A DNA stretch of 64,000 bases from Epiperipatus broadwayi (GCA_028023455.1 JAQFVV010012529.1:434001-498000), one strand, 5' to 3'; shown: positions 20,251 to 33,151, numbered from the stretch's first letter. Numbers and translations are program-made. The notes: generated from the letters alone by a model not told the origin.

Positions 20251-23200
20251 CATATTGTGACCTACGAAATAAAAAATTGGGATTATATGATGAAAAGGAA
20301 ATTAATGTGAAAAGATGAAATAGGAAATTAATAACTTAACGTAATATATAATTTGCCCCTACAGTTGAGGTGCCAATTGTAACCTAGGAGAAGAATTGGG
20401 AAAATAGAACTCTTCAAAGTTAGATTATTATACACCATGGCATAATAAAAGGTGGGCTCTATGCTCAGTGGTGGTTACATATAATTTAATAAATACTCCA
20501 GAAACTTCTATTAAGATAAAGGGAAATTTTTTTAAGTAATAATAAAAACGCAGATTACCCAATAAATAATTAAAACAAATTAGCAAGAGGAAGAACTTAA
20601 CTCTTAATTATAAAACACTTAAAATCCAAATTCCGCTTCATCAAAATATATTCTCTGAGTAAAAATAAAAATAAATAATTTGCACTCAAAATAAAATCTT
20701 CTGTGAATCTTAATCTTCAAATATTTTAATTAATCAAAATCTGTGCCACCATCTTAAATAAAACCACGATTAAGGCTACTCTACTCTTGTAGAGTATAAT
20801 ATAATGTACTTTTCTAATAGCACAGGGAATAATAAATAATTTCTTATGCCACATCTATAATTCTAATCTAAATAAATAAATGGACAGTTGATGTAATGAT
20901 GATAATTATAAGAATGATCTCAGGATTCTTGGTAATTCTTAGAAGTTATGTTATAATAGTATTGTGTTGCCTTTAAAATGACTGACATCCTGGTAAACGA
21001 TAGGAGACATATACCTTTCTCATAAGCTAATGTTTCCTAATTTCTTATGATAACAAGAATAATTGTCCTAAATATTTAATTTACTAAATGAGTTCATAAA
21101 TAAAACATATAAAATTTAGATGAATCATAGCCTTCTACCCAGGATCTCACTCAAAATAACAGGAAGGGTACATTTTATGTTTTCCCATTACCCCAATCAA
21201 CAACACAATTTAAATAATTGCATGTAATTCTTGTAACTCTGAATTTTTAATAAACAAATTAACATTATGCAGTCTGAAAAAATAATCTGAATAATCTTAA
21301 GAATATCAAAGTATATTACCAATTTTATCTGCTATAATTCCCATCTTTGGAATTGAAGCATTTATGGAAAAATTTCCATTTAAAAACATTTAGGTTTGGA
21401 TCTGCATGTATTAGTTATCTGTTACCCAGATTTCTTTTAGAAATCAAAATTATTAAAATTATGACCATTGTAGAGTTTGTGAATTTTAAGAACTCAAGAC
21501 AAAGGCACAGATAGAAAAAAACATAAACTCAGTTTTTAAAATAATAACAAATACATTTATTAATGACTATAAGTAATACAATATTTTATGTACAACAAAA
21601 ATCAAAGCTATTTGCCAAACATAGGCACTGTTATATTGATCGGTATCATGGAACATAAGTGACATATCCTGATCTTCAATAATAAATAAACTAATGGTTT
21701 AAACAAAACAAAATGTTTTAATAGGCTATTTATCAAATACACTCAATGGAGGGATTGGTTTAACATTAACTAGTTTATTAAAGTTATTCTTGGTTAAATA
21801 TTCCCTTTAACAAAAATGGGATTTCAGAAAAATAAAAATAATGATAGCCCAAGTCATAGCTGAGCAATAAACATTTTATTTAAAAATACATTTTAATCAG
21901 GCATGCTAATTTACAATTACACATTAACTAGGTTTGAATATAAAGCTGGCATGATACAACTGACTATCAGACTTAAACAATAAATTAATATTGCTAGGCT
22001 CTATTCTAATTTTAGTTTAAATCTAAGGAAAGGTAGGGATCATTCACCAGAAGTCATGTACACACTTACTATACTGAATTACTGTCCACATAATAATAAT
22101 AAAATATCTAGTGTTAAACAACTTACAAACCCGCTAGTGAAATGCTCCATAAGGGGCAGATAAATACATGAATACGTGTATTGCCCGTTACACCATGTGC
22201 TAAACAATAAGCATTTAAATTATAAACATTTTGTTGGTTTGCTTGTGGCTAGCTGGAACAACACAGCAACAAAATACAGACAATGTTATACTTAATCATA
22301 AAAACGAAGTGCAACCTGAAGAACTGACTCTTCAATAGCTATCCTATCATTGCCATATCATATCTAATACACGAATAACTTCACCTACTATGGTAGAAAA
22401 ATATATTTAATTACATCATGAGTGATATGCAAAACCCAGGCTCCACAGAGCAAAACAACTTAAGCAAAAATGTGGTGGCTTCCAACACCTATATCTAAGG
22501 TGAAATGTATATGTGGACTTTGTCTCAGCACATAAGAAAAATGCAAATCACACCAAAGTAATGATCCTCTCTAGAGATCTAGGTACCTTAATAATGCGAT
22601 AACGATTACTAAATAAAAAGTATTATCAACTCATGGAATAAAATGTGTGAAGAGAGAGAGCATCTCTATCCTGCAAAGCACAATAAATATACTATATAAA
22701 ATAAAGCCTAATGTTCTAAGGCAAATATATATCTCAAACTAAGTGATGGCAAGATAACCAATAAACACTGATAAAAGCTGACTAAATTAATATGCATAGT
22801 AAAATAACAAACAATAAGCAATGTCTGAAACGAACAATATAAAAGCAAGTCAAATGATTATAAAATATTTAAAATTATGGCACAATAAAATTCGGCAATA
22901 AATAAGAAATACACACATATATGCAATGGATAATATGAAATTTCATAAAAATAGAGTGGATGTAAAAGCAAACTAAATAAAATAAATCAAAGCTAATGAA
23001 TACTCAATTATATTAAAACTTGATGGTGAATCATTATATTGTAATGATTATATTAGAAATATTGGACTGCTGATAAACATCCTGGATGTTTTACCAGTGC
23101 ATGAATAGAATGAATTCAGCAAAACTGTGTTTTTTTTAAAAAAAATAAATGTAAGTGATAAATATCTTTAATGAAAAAGATTTTATGGGAATATCTCCTT

Positions 23201-23435
23201 GGAATAAAGCATTTTTAAAATTTACTTTAAACCAGCAATTATCAAATTTACCTGATAATGTGCAAGAATACTTACACATTCTGTTATAAACCCAATAGAC
23301 ATTAATAACAATAATAAAAATAAGATTTACCTTGACATTAAATAATGTCATAACAGCACTAAAAATAAGAAAATAATAATAAAATAGTATATGTATATAT
23401 TTAGAACACCTTAATTCATTAGCAAAACTTTTCAG
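20251..23435. other. intron sequence, nothing recognised
   Basis: Moderately AT-rich, no sustained frame, no RNA gene and no repeat recognised by eye. Confidence 0.4.
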
Positions 23436-23520
23436 TACTGTGCAGTATGTTGAGGGCGCAAAGTCTTTCCTTGGCGGATTGTCGTAGCGACGAAGAGTTC
23501 CGTACCAACTGAATTACATT
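23436..23520. other. GC-rich 80-bp island, unassigned
   Basis: This block ('gagggcgcaaagtctttcc' to 'gagttccgtaccaac') stands out from the flanking DNA. Plus frame: MLRAQSLSLADCRSDEEF. Minus frame: WYGTLRRYDNPPRKDF. The minus frame runs on without a stop into the MTLFNVKV frame ending at 23,136. Neither is recognised; a fragment of an unrecognised repeat is the most likely source. Confidence 0.3.
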
Positions 23521-24464
23521 TTTTTTAGAAATGCAGCAAGTAGCTTCAAATATGCATGAACAAATATCACTATAATTCTTAAAACTAATTTAAAGACTAA
23601 GTTTGGAATTAGATATAAAAATTTGGGAAAAAAGGAAAACTGCAAAAATTTTTCTGTAACAGAAAAACTTTTTTTAAAGAAACATACTTTTTTTTTAATA
23701 TTCTTTAAGATGAAGCATTTTTAAAAAAAGAATAATTAAATAAAAAAATTAGGTTTTATTTTTTTACTTATCAACTTTCTTGCGAAGATAGTATTCATTT
23801 CAATAGTCTGCAGGTAATAATACAATGCATGTCAAACGTCTATTGCAATTTTTCAGCAAACTATTTTTTTAGAAGCAATTAATTAGAAGTTTTAAGTTTC
23901 TCCCATTCACTCAAAATATTATATTGTCATAAACATGGAGAATGAAATATATTCCAGTCATCATATATTTCCTTATTTTAATATTTTTATTAAGTTCAAC
24001 TTCCTTCAAAATACTTTTAAAAATGATACAAATTTGGAGAAAGCAAACACATTTACATAATAATTTTCCTTAAGTTAAAGACGACAAGTTATTTTTAGCA
24101 TTATACAGTTCATTTTCTTAATAATTATTTGTCACAAATAAGTTATCTCTTAATTAGTAGGGTAATTGGTATCACAGAATCATAATGATTCACTCAGAAT
24201 TGGAGCAGTTTATAATTCATAATTTCATATTTTAATTTCTTTCTTTTAAAAAAATTAAATATAAATGAAGAATAAATCAATGCAATGTCCTGCCTAATTT
24301 TGTAAATTAACTTAAATAAATATATTACTTGACTCTAATATCTTTAAATAAAATTAACAAAGTTTAAATATGATAAATAAATAACTTTTCCATGGCATTA
24401 TGCTAATAGTTTAAATTAGAGTTTCATTGAATTGAAAATAAAAAAAGATATTGGAATATTGTGA

Positions 24465-24482
24465 AAAAAAAAAAATTTATTT

Positions 24483-24527
<45 letters not shown>

Positions 24528-24559
24528 TTTTTTTTGGTGGGGGGGGGGGGGGGGGGGAG

Positions 24560-24598
<39 letters not shown>

Positions 24599-24623
24599 CC
24601 CCCTTCCCCCTCCCTTATATAAA

Positions 24624-24658
<35 letters not shown>

Positions 24659-24660
24659 AA
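24465..24660. repeat. chain of homopolymer runs, possible assembly artefact
   Basis: In order: A run 24,490-24,523, T run 24,524-24,535, G run 24,539-24,557, A run 24,560-24,593, C-rich 24,597-24,614, A run 24,626-24,656. Long runs of four different bases side by side are unusual in real DNA and typical of poorly resolved consensus sequence. Confidence 0.8.
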
Positions 24661-27280
24661 GAAAAAATATATATATTAAATAATATAAAATTTTTTATTT
24701 TTTAATTATTTGTTTATTATATGTTTTTTTTTTTTTTATTATAATAAAATAAAATTAAATAAAATTAATTAATTTATTCTTTTAACCCTTTATTGTTTAA
24801 GTTTAGAAAATATTTATTTATTAAAAATTTTAATGATTATTATTTTTTAAAAACAATTATCTTGGTTATTAAAACTAAGAAACCTAAATTCTTCCATGCA
24901 CACAGAGAAAATGACATCTCCTAATCTACAGTTTAACTTATTAAAACAGTTGTATATTAGTTAATTGAATTTAAAAATATTACTTTTAAAGATATAATTT
25001 ATTTTTACAGTTAATTGACTAAATAAGAATTTACTCTACTACTTTATGATTTACACTACAGCTTAATAATGATATTATTAATAATTATGCTTTCATCCTT
25101 AACTTCCTATCATTAATATTTATAATTTTAATAATAAAATTAATTCTATTTATTCTCTTTTTATCTTTATCAAATATATTTGACTGAATGCTAACTTTAA
25201 TAATAATTTTTACCATTACAAGTTAATATTTATCTGATATTCATTAAAATACACTAAAGTAAATATTTTATTTCATTCAAATTAATTAGTATAATTGCTA
25301 TAGAGGCAGTTATAGTCTCATTACACTTTTATTTATTATTTACTATTTCTTTTTTTTTATAAAATATTACCAAATAGCACAGATTATTTCATTAAGAAAA
25401 TAATTTAATAACAATGTACAAAAGTACAGGGTTAAAATATATAATTACTAGAAGAGATTTGGTTCTCCCAATACAGAGTATTGATATTATATTAAATGAT
25501 AAGAAAAATATTTTCAGATCCAGATTTTTTAGATCCAGATACATCTGAAAATGCAGCATAGATCAGTGATATAGAGCAACATGTGTACAAGTTCACGAGA
25601 CAGTCAAAAAAACTCAAAATGAAAAACAATAAAAATATAGTTTTTTTCTCAATAGTTCCTGAGCACCAGCAAGAACACAATTTCCAAACATTTCATTGTT
25701 ACCTTTATTGTGAAGAACCAAAATTGACATAGCATATGAAAATAATGCTAAGTAGTAACAAAAGTAGAATGAATGCAGATAAGTCAAGTATTAACATTTA
25801 GAAAAAAATTTGCATTGATAGTAAAAAAAAAAGACTTCTTATGTACATAAATTTGATATATGTAAAACCATACTTATATAAAAATGACCCCTATCTATTA
25901 CATATATATATATATATATATATATATAGTAAATTATAGTATAATGAAATGGTAATGGATTATTTACTATAAAGGGGTATTTATAAATTGACTTAATTAT
26001 AATGACTTATAAGATAATCAAACTGAGGTTTCTAATGAAATAAACAATTATAAAAATATACTACTAAATTGAGAAACCACTATTATAATTTCTGATTATC
26101 TTCACTCTCCAGACTGGAATTATTCAAAGTAATATTTAAGAGAGATTACCACCCCTCCCTCAAGAATAACTTATATCTGGATGCCTGTGATAAAAGTAAA
26201 TTATTGCTCTATTTTTGTGTGAGGTGAATATTGTCCAAAATTAATTATTAAGTCATTCATAAAATGTCAAATTATAATTGTTTTTTTAATATTAAATGAG
26301 GAGTTTCTTATTTCTAGGCAATTAGCTTAAACTATTATATACGACTAACATAAAAGTAACTTCGGAAACAAAACTTGTGAGATTTTTAAAAACATATTTA
26401 ATCACAACAAAAAGAAATGTTAAGATTTGATATTTGTCTCACACAATATAATTATTCTAATAATGCATAATTAAATAAAGAAAATATTAAATAGCAAATA
26501 TTACAAGAAAAAAAAATACAATTAACAAAATGTCTAAAATTAAATAATCCACATAATAAAATATTTCAGTAAGTTTTACATATTTTTATAAAGGCGTTCA
26601 TTAATTAATTAATTAACTGAATAAAATGTACCAGTATTTATCATAGTCTGTTCAGTTATAAGTACCTTTTTAATCTATTTTTATTTTTCTGCGTCATGAC
26701 TTTATGACATTTTCTCCATTCCTGCTTGATCTTTTCTTGGATGATGATTTTTCATTTTTGCTTGGGGAATAAGTTATTTGCAAGTTATCTAGAGATAATT
26801 TTGCAAATGAACTTCTATCCAGTTTATAAGTAACTATTCGGAACAGACCTAGAGATAGGCATGTTTAATTAGTCACATCAACAGTACATAGGGCAGCCAG
26901 CAATAAACAGATATACCAAAGGGGGTCTTTAACCTGCCAGAAAATATCTTAAACCTGCATTTAAATGCTTCCATAGCTTTTGATAAATAGAAATTGACTT
27001 CCTAATGTTCAGTAGCAGTTGCTTTGCAGATTCTTGGTCATTGCTGCATTCACACTTTTCTCAGCAGAGAAAATGCAAGAGAAAATCTGCTCGACACAGC
27101 TTTTCAATAAACAGGATTTCTTTTCTTTTAAATTTTAACTTTTACTCTAGAAGCTAAATTTAGATTTTTAATCTGCAATTGTAATCACCTCCAGCCCACA
27201 ATTTTTTTTTTTTCAAATTTACTAATGTTGCTTAGTAACACTTTTCCTTTAAAATTTTTCTGAATGTATTAGAAATACAT
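24661..27280. other. AT-rich intron, nothing recognised
   Basis: Includes a (TA)n microsatellite at about 25,899-25,928. A less AT-rich part at 26,690-27,110 has no sustained frame and no recognised repeat. Confidence 0.4.
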
Positions 27281-28160
27281 AGAATATAAAACATATCTGA
27301 TAATAAAATGTATACTTTACACTTAAAATCTTTTTTTTTATTATTAAACTTTGAATCAATTTGAGTGACATTTTTTTGTCACTATCATTCACTACCAAAC
27401 AAATTTGTTTCTTGTCTCTGCCTTGCATGAGATTAATGTAATGAAAGTTTTCAAAATTGTCAATATGGGCAAGGAAACTTAAGTGTTAATGCGTCTATAA
27501 CACTATGCACATATTAATAATTAAGTAAAAAAGATTATATTCAAGCTAGAAATAATCTCTAATTTAATGAATGAGTAGTAATAATCATTAATATAATTCT
27601 ATAAAAGTGGTTTGTGATAAAATTGTGAAATCAGAAAATTTGACAATTGTAATCAAACTAAGATAAATTGCTATCAATAAAATCCTAAGTAAATGATGAA
27701 AATAAATGTAAGAAATTGTGATCTAGGCCAACTCATGAGCACTGGTTCAGCACAAAATGCATATCTTGGGGATATATTTTTCACATGTGTTGGAAAATGT
27801 TTCAGAAAATGGTGATTAAATAGATGTTTGAAATATATATATTAATATATATGTGAAGTTAAAATTATATGAGTTACGTATACTTTATTCAATTGAAAAA
27901 GGTGAATTAAGTGTTTCAAAAAATGCATCCAGAGTAAGAGAAGTTGGTCTGATTTTCGAGCTGATGGATGGCTGTAATACGATTGAGCTAAGATGAAAGA
28001 TGTACTGAGATAAGAATAAAATTTGAAAATATAAAACATATCTGACAATAAAATGCATATTTCACACTTAGAATCTTTTTTTTTTTTTTAATTAATTACA
28101 TTTTTGAATCAATTTGATATTTCTTTATGATTATCACTCACTAACAAACAAATTATTTCC
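27281..28160 (+). repeat. direct repeats of about 130 bp, 744 bp apart
   Basis: 27,281-27,410 and 28,024-28,155 share 'aatataaaacatatctga', 'aataaaatg', 'cacttaaaatc/cacttagaatc', a T run, 'gaatcaatttga' and 'actaacaaacaaatt'. They could be two copies of a short AT-rich element or the ends of one. No terminal inverted repeats found. Confidence 0.5.
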
Positions 28161-29490
28161 CTTTTTTATTTTATTTTGTTAAAGCTTTCTATTGTGCAGG
28201 CAAAATATTAAATATTAACACAAGTAATTAATGAAAACTCCTTTTGTGTTAATAAAGTTTAATTCCATTGAATATATACGTGCTAATCATCTTTGTACCA
28301 TTGGATGGCACAAAAGACTAAAAGAAAACTTCAAATACTTCCCATTAACCTGACTCTTTATGATATAATAAATCTATTCAGAAGTAGTATATACCATCTA
28401 AATAGCTCAGTTTAAAAATATGAAAGGAGGAAAAATATCTTTTATTTAGCAGCAAATTATTATTCTTTCTTTGTCCTTGCTATTTAAATAAAAAAAAAAG
28501 AGGTAATATTCTTTAATTGTTCTTTAGCAGAAAAATAATTTAGTCATATTGTTCAAATTTGCATAATAACTTAATAGTATTTTTAAAAAATGTATTAATT
28601 TTATTAATTATAATATTATTAATTATCATGTTTACACATGGTAATATCTTTCCATTTGCTAACACCTCTGAATGTAACAAGAAAACAGTATGATCTACAT
28701 ATGCACATGATGTCATTTAGTAGAAAATTTATTTTTTGTTTTAAGAGTGGTTACTAATATTAAATAGAAAGTTATTAAGTTATTAAATACGGCCTATTTT
28801 CAAAAAAAAAAAAAATGAATGCAAATTTTTAACAACAATATATATATTTTTATTTTATTTTTTCTCATCATTCTTTCTTGTTTTTTTTTTTTTTTAAATA
28901 GTTGTTTGTGTAAAAAAAAAGAAAAAAATGTAATAAAGGATTGATCATGTTTTTTAATAAGTTTTAACAAAATTACAAAGTGATGGGGATAATTGATTTA
29001 CATCAGATCATACATATCTAGTGGAATGAATACATGAACTTATAGCAGATCATTATACAAAAAAGGGCTGAATGTATTGTTAGCTGCAACCTTCCATAGT
29101 CAAGTCAAATACAGCAAGCTATATTTGCCAGTGGGAGAATAATACTCTCAATATCATAAAAATTATGAAATGATCAAACACATGAATTATTTGTACTTCC
29201 TTAGCATGAGTGGCTAATCCACTTCTGCATGAGTTCATCTCTACCCTAGTATGTAGCACCATAAGAAGACAAGTACAAAGTCCAGCCTTAGTATGAAAAG
29301 AAAAATGAAGTGATGCTCATCAATCAAAGATACATTTTTTCTTGCCCAGAGATGTGTATGACAATTGATAACTACCTCCAAAATTCTATCAAATGATGAG
29401 CCAACCTGTGATTAAAAAGGACCACACCAATGTTGACCAATCTAAAATGATGAGTTTACCATTTGTTACCATCTTTAAAAAAAGGAAGAA
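28161..29490. other. AT-rich intron, nothing recognised
   Basis: No supported frame or repeat. Confidence 0.35.
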
Positions 29491-29494
29491 ATAA

Positions 29495-29640
29495 CAGTTG
29501 TATGAAAGTAAGAAACCTACTACTACTAATCTGCCAGAAACATTGATTGGGAACTTGAAAATGAATAAACTATGCTCAAACTGTACTAGGATTATCTAAA
29601 ACCAAACAAATATATATCAAAAATCAGAAATTTCTGACTG
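29495..29640 (+). repeat. gag-like fragment, first copy
   Basis: Shares 'agtaagaaacctact', 'ttgattgggaa', 'ctgaaaatg/cttgaaaatg', 'atatatat' and 'aatcagaaatttctgac' in order with 31,170-31,325. Remnant of the same retroelement. Confidence 0.5.
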
Positions 29641-30469
29641 TTTTAAAGTATTGCAAGATTAAAAATTTAAAAAAATTACTAAAAGCCACAATAATTAATG
29701 CTTACTCAATGATATTATATTTGTATTCAAAAATTTGTTGAGTCAAAGGGAAGAGTGTTGACACATTTATATTTCTTTTTTGTTGTTGTTACAGCTAGAA
29801 ATAAATTATTTAAGTTTAAAATTTACCTTTATTAATTCCCACTTTTGCATTTCATTGATTCAATGCTGGATTTAAATTAAATAGTCACGTTGATGCAATA
29901 TAATGTTGGAGTCTAATGTGTCTGCAAACTACTGCTGGGTGCTGAATGGGATTGTTCTGACTTGAAGAATAAATGTTTACATTTGGATTTCTGGACATTT
30001 CTCAGAGAAACTGAGATGGCATTTTAATAGATCTTGGTTAATTATACCAGTGCAAATAAATAAAACAAAATGCTTAGTGAGGTCAGGTCTTTTAAATAAC
30101 ACTGAACAATCAATATGTAGTGGCATAGGTATAATTATGATAGATGTATCTAAATAAACAATAATGAACAAAAAATGTTACTGTCATTTGGCCAACATAT
30201 CAGCAATAGGCTCATAAACTGATAAAGCCCTTCAATATGTTCATCACCAATCAGTTCATTGCCAAATCCTGTAGATAGTCTCCCAATATGTGTGCATGAT
30301 TGAATCATCTAGCAATCTGAGTGTATTCAAGTTAATATTTTATAATAGACATAAACCTGAGATAAAGAAGACGATTATTACTCACACAAAAATGCAGAAA
30401 TAGACAAGAGAGTTTAGTAAAATAATAAGATATATAAAATGAAAATAGAAGGATGAGGTTGGCAATAGA

Positions 30470-31330
30470 AAATACACTAGACAGGAGGAGAGCTGGACAT
30501 GGTAAAGAAAGAAAAAATGGCTATTATTGGATTGAGAGATGGACACAATTAATTAATGCTAGAAAAAAAAAAAAAAATTCCCCAAATATACATAGAGAAT
30601 TATAAGACCAAAAGAAAAGATCATCTGGAAACTGCAGAACCAAGTAGAGCAGTAAAGACAAGCAATTGTGAAGAATAGGTTGAAGAAAAATTGGAAGTTC
30701 CAAGAAAGAATATGGTTCATGAAACAATGGCAATAATAGACTTGTTTACAAAAATATTAAAAAAGAAATGAAAAAGATGGCTGTTAAATTGAAAACTTAA
30801 CTAGGAGACAATAAAAATTAAATAAAAAATATGGTTAATCAAATGGAAAACTTGGTCAGAGACAATAAAAATCAAATGGAAAATTTAGCTAGAGATATTA
30901 TTTTTGGTGCCCCTCTCCCCCTCTGGGAAGAGAAGTGGGCCACTCCTGGAAGTACTGCAATACCAAATCAATCCATGGCAGAGATGGAGCAAGCCCCTAA
31001 CTCCACCTAATATAAAAAATCAGTTTAATATTCTGGCTCCCATTAGTGTGTGTATCAGATATTAAGCTGATAAGAATAGATTTTTTTTATTTAGTCAAAT
31101 GGAAAAGTTAACTAGAGACAATAAAACAAAAAATATGGCTGGTCAAGTAGAAAACTTGACAGTAAAGAAATGATAGGTATACAGAAGTAAGAAACCTACT
31201 GTTAATAACCAGGTGGAAAATTTTGATTGGGAATCTGAAAATGGATCAACCAACCAATAAACACAACCTTTATTAGAATTATGTAAAATAAAAAAATATA
31301 TATCGCAAATCAGAAATTTCTGACTATCAA
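30470..31330 (+). pseudogene. gag/ORF1-like remnant with repeated NQMENL-type units
   Basis: Around 30,785-30,895 and again 31,092-31,165 the sequence is a repeat of about 40-45 bp. Its translation repeats units such as MVNQMENLVRDNKN and NQMENLARD, a coiled-coil-like heptad pattern. After 31,170 the frame gives NNQVENFDWESENGSTN. This resembles the N-terminal part of some Gypsy gag proteins. The U2 copy interrupts the repeats at about 30,902. Stops and frame changes occur throughout. Confidence 0.4.
30902..31085 (-). ncRNA. U2 snRNA copy, 5'-truncated pseudogene
   Basis: On the minus strand: TCTATTCTTATCAGCTTAATATCTGATAC corresponds to U2 stem IIa (one base differs in TCAGTTTAATATCTGATAC). 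Next come AATATTAAACTGATTTTTTA (the Sm-site region), GGGGCTTGCTCC (stem III) and TTGGTATTGCAGTACTTCCA (stem IV). The first about 35 nt of U2 are missing, including the GTAGTA branch-site recognition sequence. After stem IV the copy reads GGAGTGGCCCAC, then an extra roughly 20-nt insert, then GGGGCACC where GGTGCACC is usual. It is inserted in a gag-like tandem repeat. Loss of the 5' end means it cannot act in splicing; 5' truncation suggests LINE-mediated retroposition. Confidence 0.85.
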
Positions 31331-32795
31331 CCAATGTAATGACATTTTTTTTTTTTTTTTTGTTTCATGTAAGAACTTATATTATCAGTAAGATTGTTTT
31401 AATATATATTACATGTGATAAAATAATAATGTATTAAATAATAAATATTAATGTTTATTTAATTATGATTATTATCATTATATTAGTATTATTAGATTTT
31501 AGTCTATATTTTAGAAAAAAATATCTAACATATATCAAATTTTTATTTCCATTAAAAAAAAAAAAAAAAATATACAGTGTATAAAATTTTTTGGCATTAA
31601 GCGCATGTTAGTATTAGTAAGTATTTGAGAAATTATATGATGATTAGCACTATTCTAATTTTATCACTTAGCCAAGAGGGGAAAAATGTAAAGCCGCTCA
31701 TATGACAATGTTAAAAAGTCAGACTAGCAATATTGAAAAGAGGAAAATAATAGCAATTAAAATATTATGCTCCATACTAAAATGTGTTATTATTAACAGT
31801 TGAATGTATTTGCTTTAGAAAGCTATAAATAAACATTTAGTAATTCAATTAGATAATAGAAATAATCCATTATATAAATAAAATGCTATCATCATAAGTC
31901 TTATAGATAATCACTATCTATAAGACACTTCTGAGAGCTTAAGACTCAACATGATTCAGATAAAAAAAAAAAAAAGAGAAAAGGTATAATAATTGAATAG
32001 GACAGTTACACTCTTGCCTCTACAAAGTTTATACATATTGCACAATAATAGCAATAATTTAAGAAAATGCATTAATGAAAGAATTAGAAATCAATTTAAT
32101 TTCAGTATTAACACTTCTAAGATCTGAGTACAATTTAACAAATTTAAAAAAGTTATTTTAGATTAAGATTAGATTATATTCAAAACAAAATCATAACGAT
32201 GATTTGTAATGACATATTTGATGTAAGCTAAGATTTTAATATTCAATTATGTATTATATTATTTAATGAGATATGAAAATCTATCTAAATTAAATGGAAC
32301 GAAAGCCCAAATAACTTTTATGGCTCTAACAAAGCTTAACACTTTCTTGGACATTGGCAATTTCAAATGATGTAAGAGATAAGTTTTAATTCTATATCCC
32401 ATTAAACCATATCAGGAAAGCATAATTTCTTCAAAATAAATAAATAAATAATTAATATCCGTAAGTATAATGTAAATAAACAGTTCATCTAGTTTAGCTA
32501 AATTACAAACAAATTCTTTATATTTATCATCCACCCTATTTAGAATTTGAGCAATTCTCTAATACAAATGTTCAAAAAATTTTAACTTCTAAGATAAGAT
32601 CCAATCTTCTGTTTATATAGTCTAAAAAATGCATAAAAAAAAACCATACAATTTGATAAAAGATGATCTAACTAAATACATTTTTCAATGTGATACTAAT
32701 TTTCAAAAATAATTAAATTCATTTTAAATTAACTAGAATTAATACTCAAAAAAAAAATCTCTATTATAGTTATAACAATCAAATGATTCCCTTAC
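31331..32795. other. AT-rich intron, nothing recognised
   Basis: No supported feature; poly-A and AT-rich runs only. Confidence 0.4.
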
Positions 32796-32915
32796 TTCTG
32801 TTTAATTAATGTCATTTCTTGACCCGTTCGCCGCCTAACTTGTTCTCGAGATATAGCTTCTTTACGTTCAGACTCTTCTCTCTCTAAACGGCGCTGCTTA
32901 ATTTTTTCTTCTAAA
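32796..32915 (-). CDS. UBXN1: UBXN1 exon, charged central coiled coil
   Basis: A 120-nt exon between acceptor AATGTAG and donor GTAAGGG (minus strand), phase 2 on both sides. It encodes LEEKIKQRRLEREESERKEA then ISREQVRRRTGQEMTLIKQ. This matches the arginine- and glutamate-rich segment of UBXN1 (known pattern REREERE...ALERERQRRRQGQEL). The frame is intact, and residue use is conserved enough to indicate a working gene. It joins the exon at 33,020-33,151, only 104 bp upstream, and the distant exon at 6,984-7,055. A retrocopy is excluded by proper splice sites. Confidence 0.9.
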
Positions 32916-33019
32916 CTACATTAAATAGTCCTTAATTATTAGTCTAAAATAGAAATGGCAATTTCATTATTCAAATAAATGGGATTTTAACTTGTAAAAA
33001 AAAACAGAAAGAAAATTAC

Positions 33020-33151
33020 ACGCGGAGCTTTTCTTTTTTTTCTTCCTCTGTTAATGGTTTAATTTCATCTGTACTTTCAGAAAAATTCTGATGACCCGTT
33101 TTTGCTGCATGGAATTGTATAGCTGCTTCATCCTGCAATACTTTTCCACAA
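33020..33151 (-). CDS. UBXN1: UBXN1 exon, zinc-finger-like FHAAKTGH segment
   Basis: A 132-nt exon with acceptor TTTTTATTGCAG and donor GT|GTAATT (minus strand), phase 2 on both sides. It encodes CGKVLQDEAAIQFHAAKTGH, then QNFSESTDEIKPLTEEE, then KKEKLRV. The C-G-K ... F-H-A-A-K-T-x-H-x-x-F-S-E-S-T-x-E-I-K-P-L-T-x-E-E-K pattern is diagnostic of UBXN1/SAKS1-type proteins. The preceding C of the C-x-x-C pair would be in the upstream exon, not found in the window. Codons are split so that the first T finishes the previous codon. This is the strongest host-gene evidence here. Confidence 0.92.

Larger units (their letters stand above)
7056..32795 (-). other. 25.7-kb UBXN1 intron
   Basis: Defined by a donor at 32,795 (minus: AA|GTAAGGG) and an acceptor at 7,056 (minus: CTAG|A). 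Both sides are phase 2 and the coding sequence joins without a gap. The intron contains a LINE, SINE-like pieces, a hAT MITE, a Gypsy element, PLE debris and a U2 copy, each listed separately. Confidence 0.75.
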
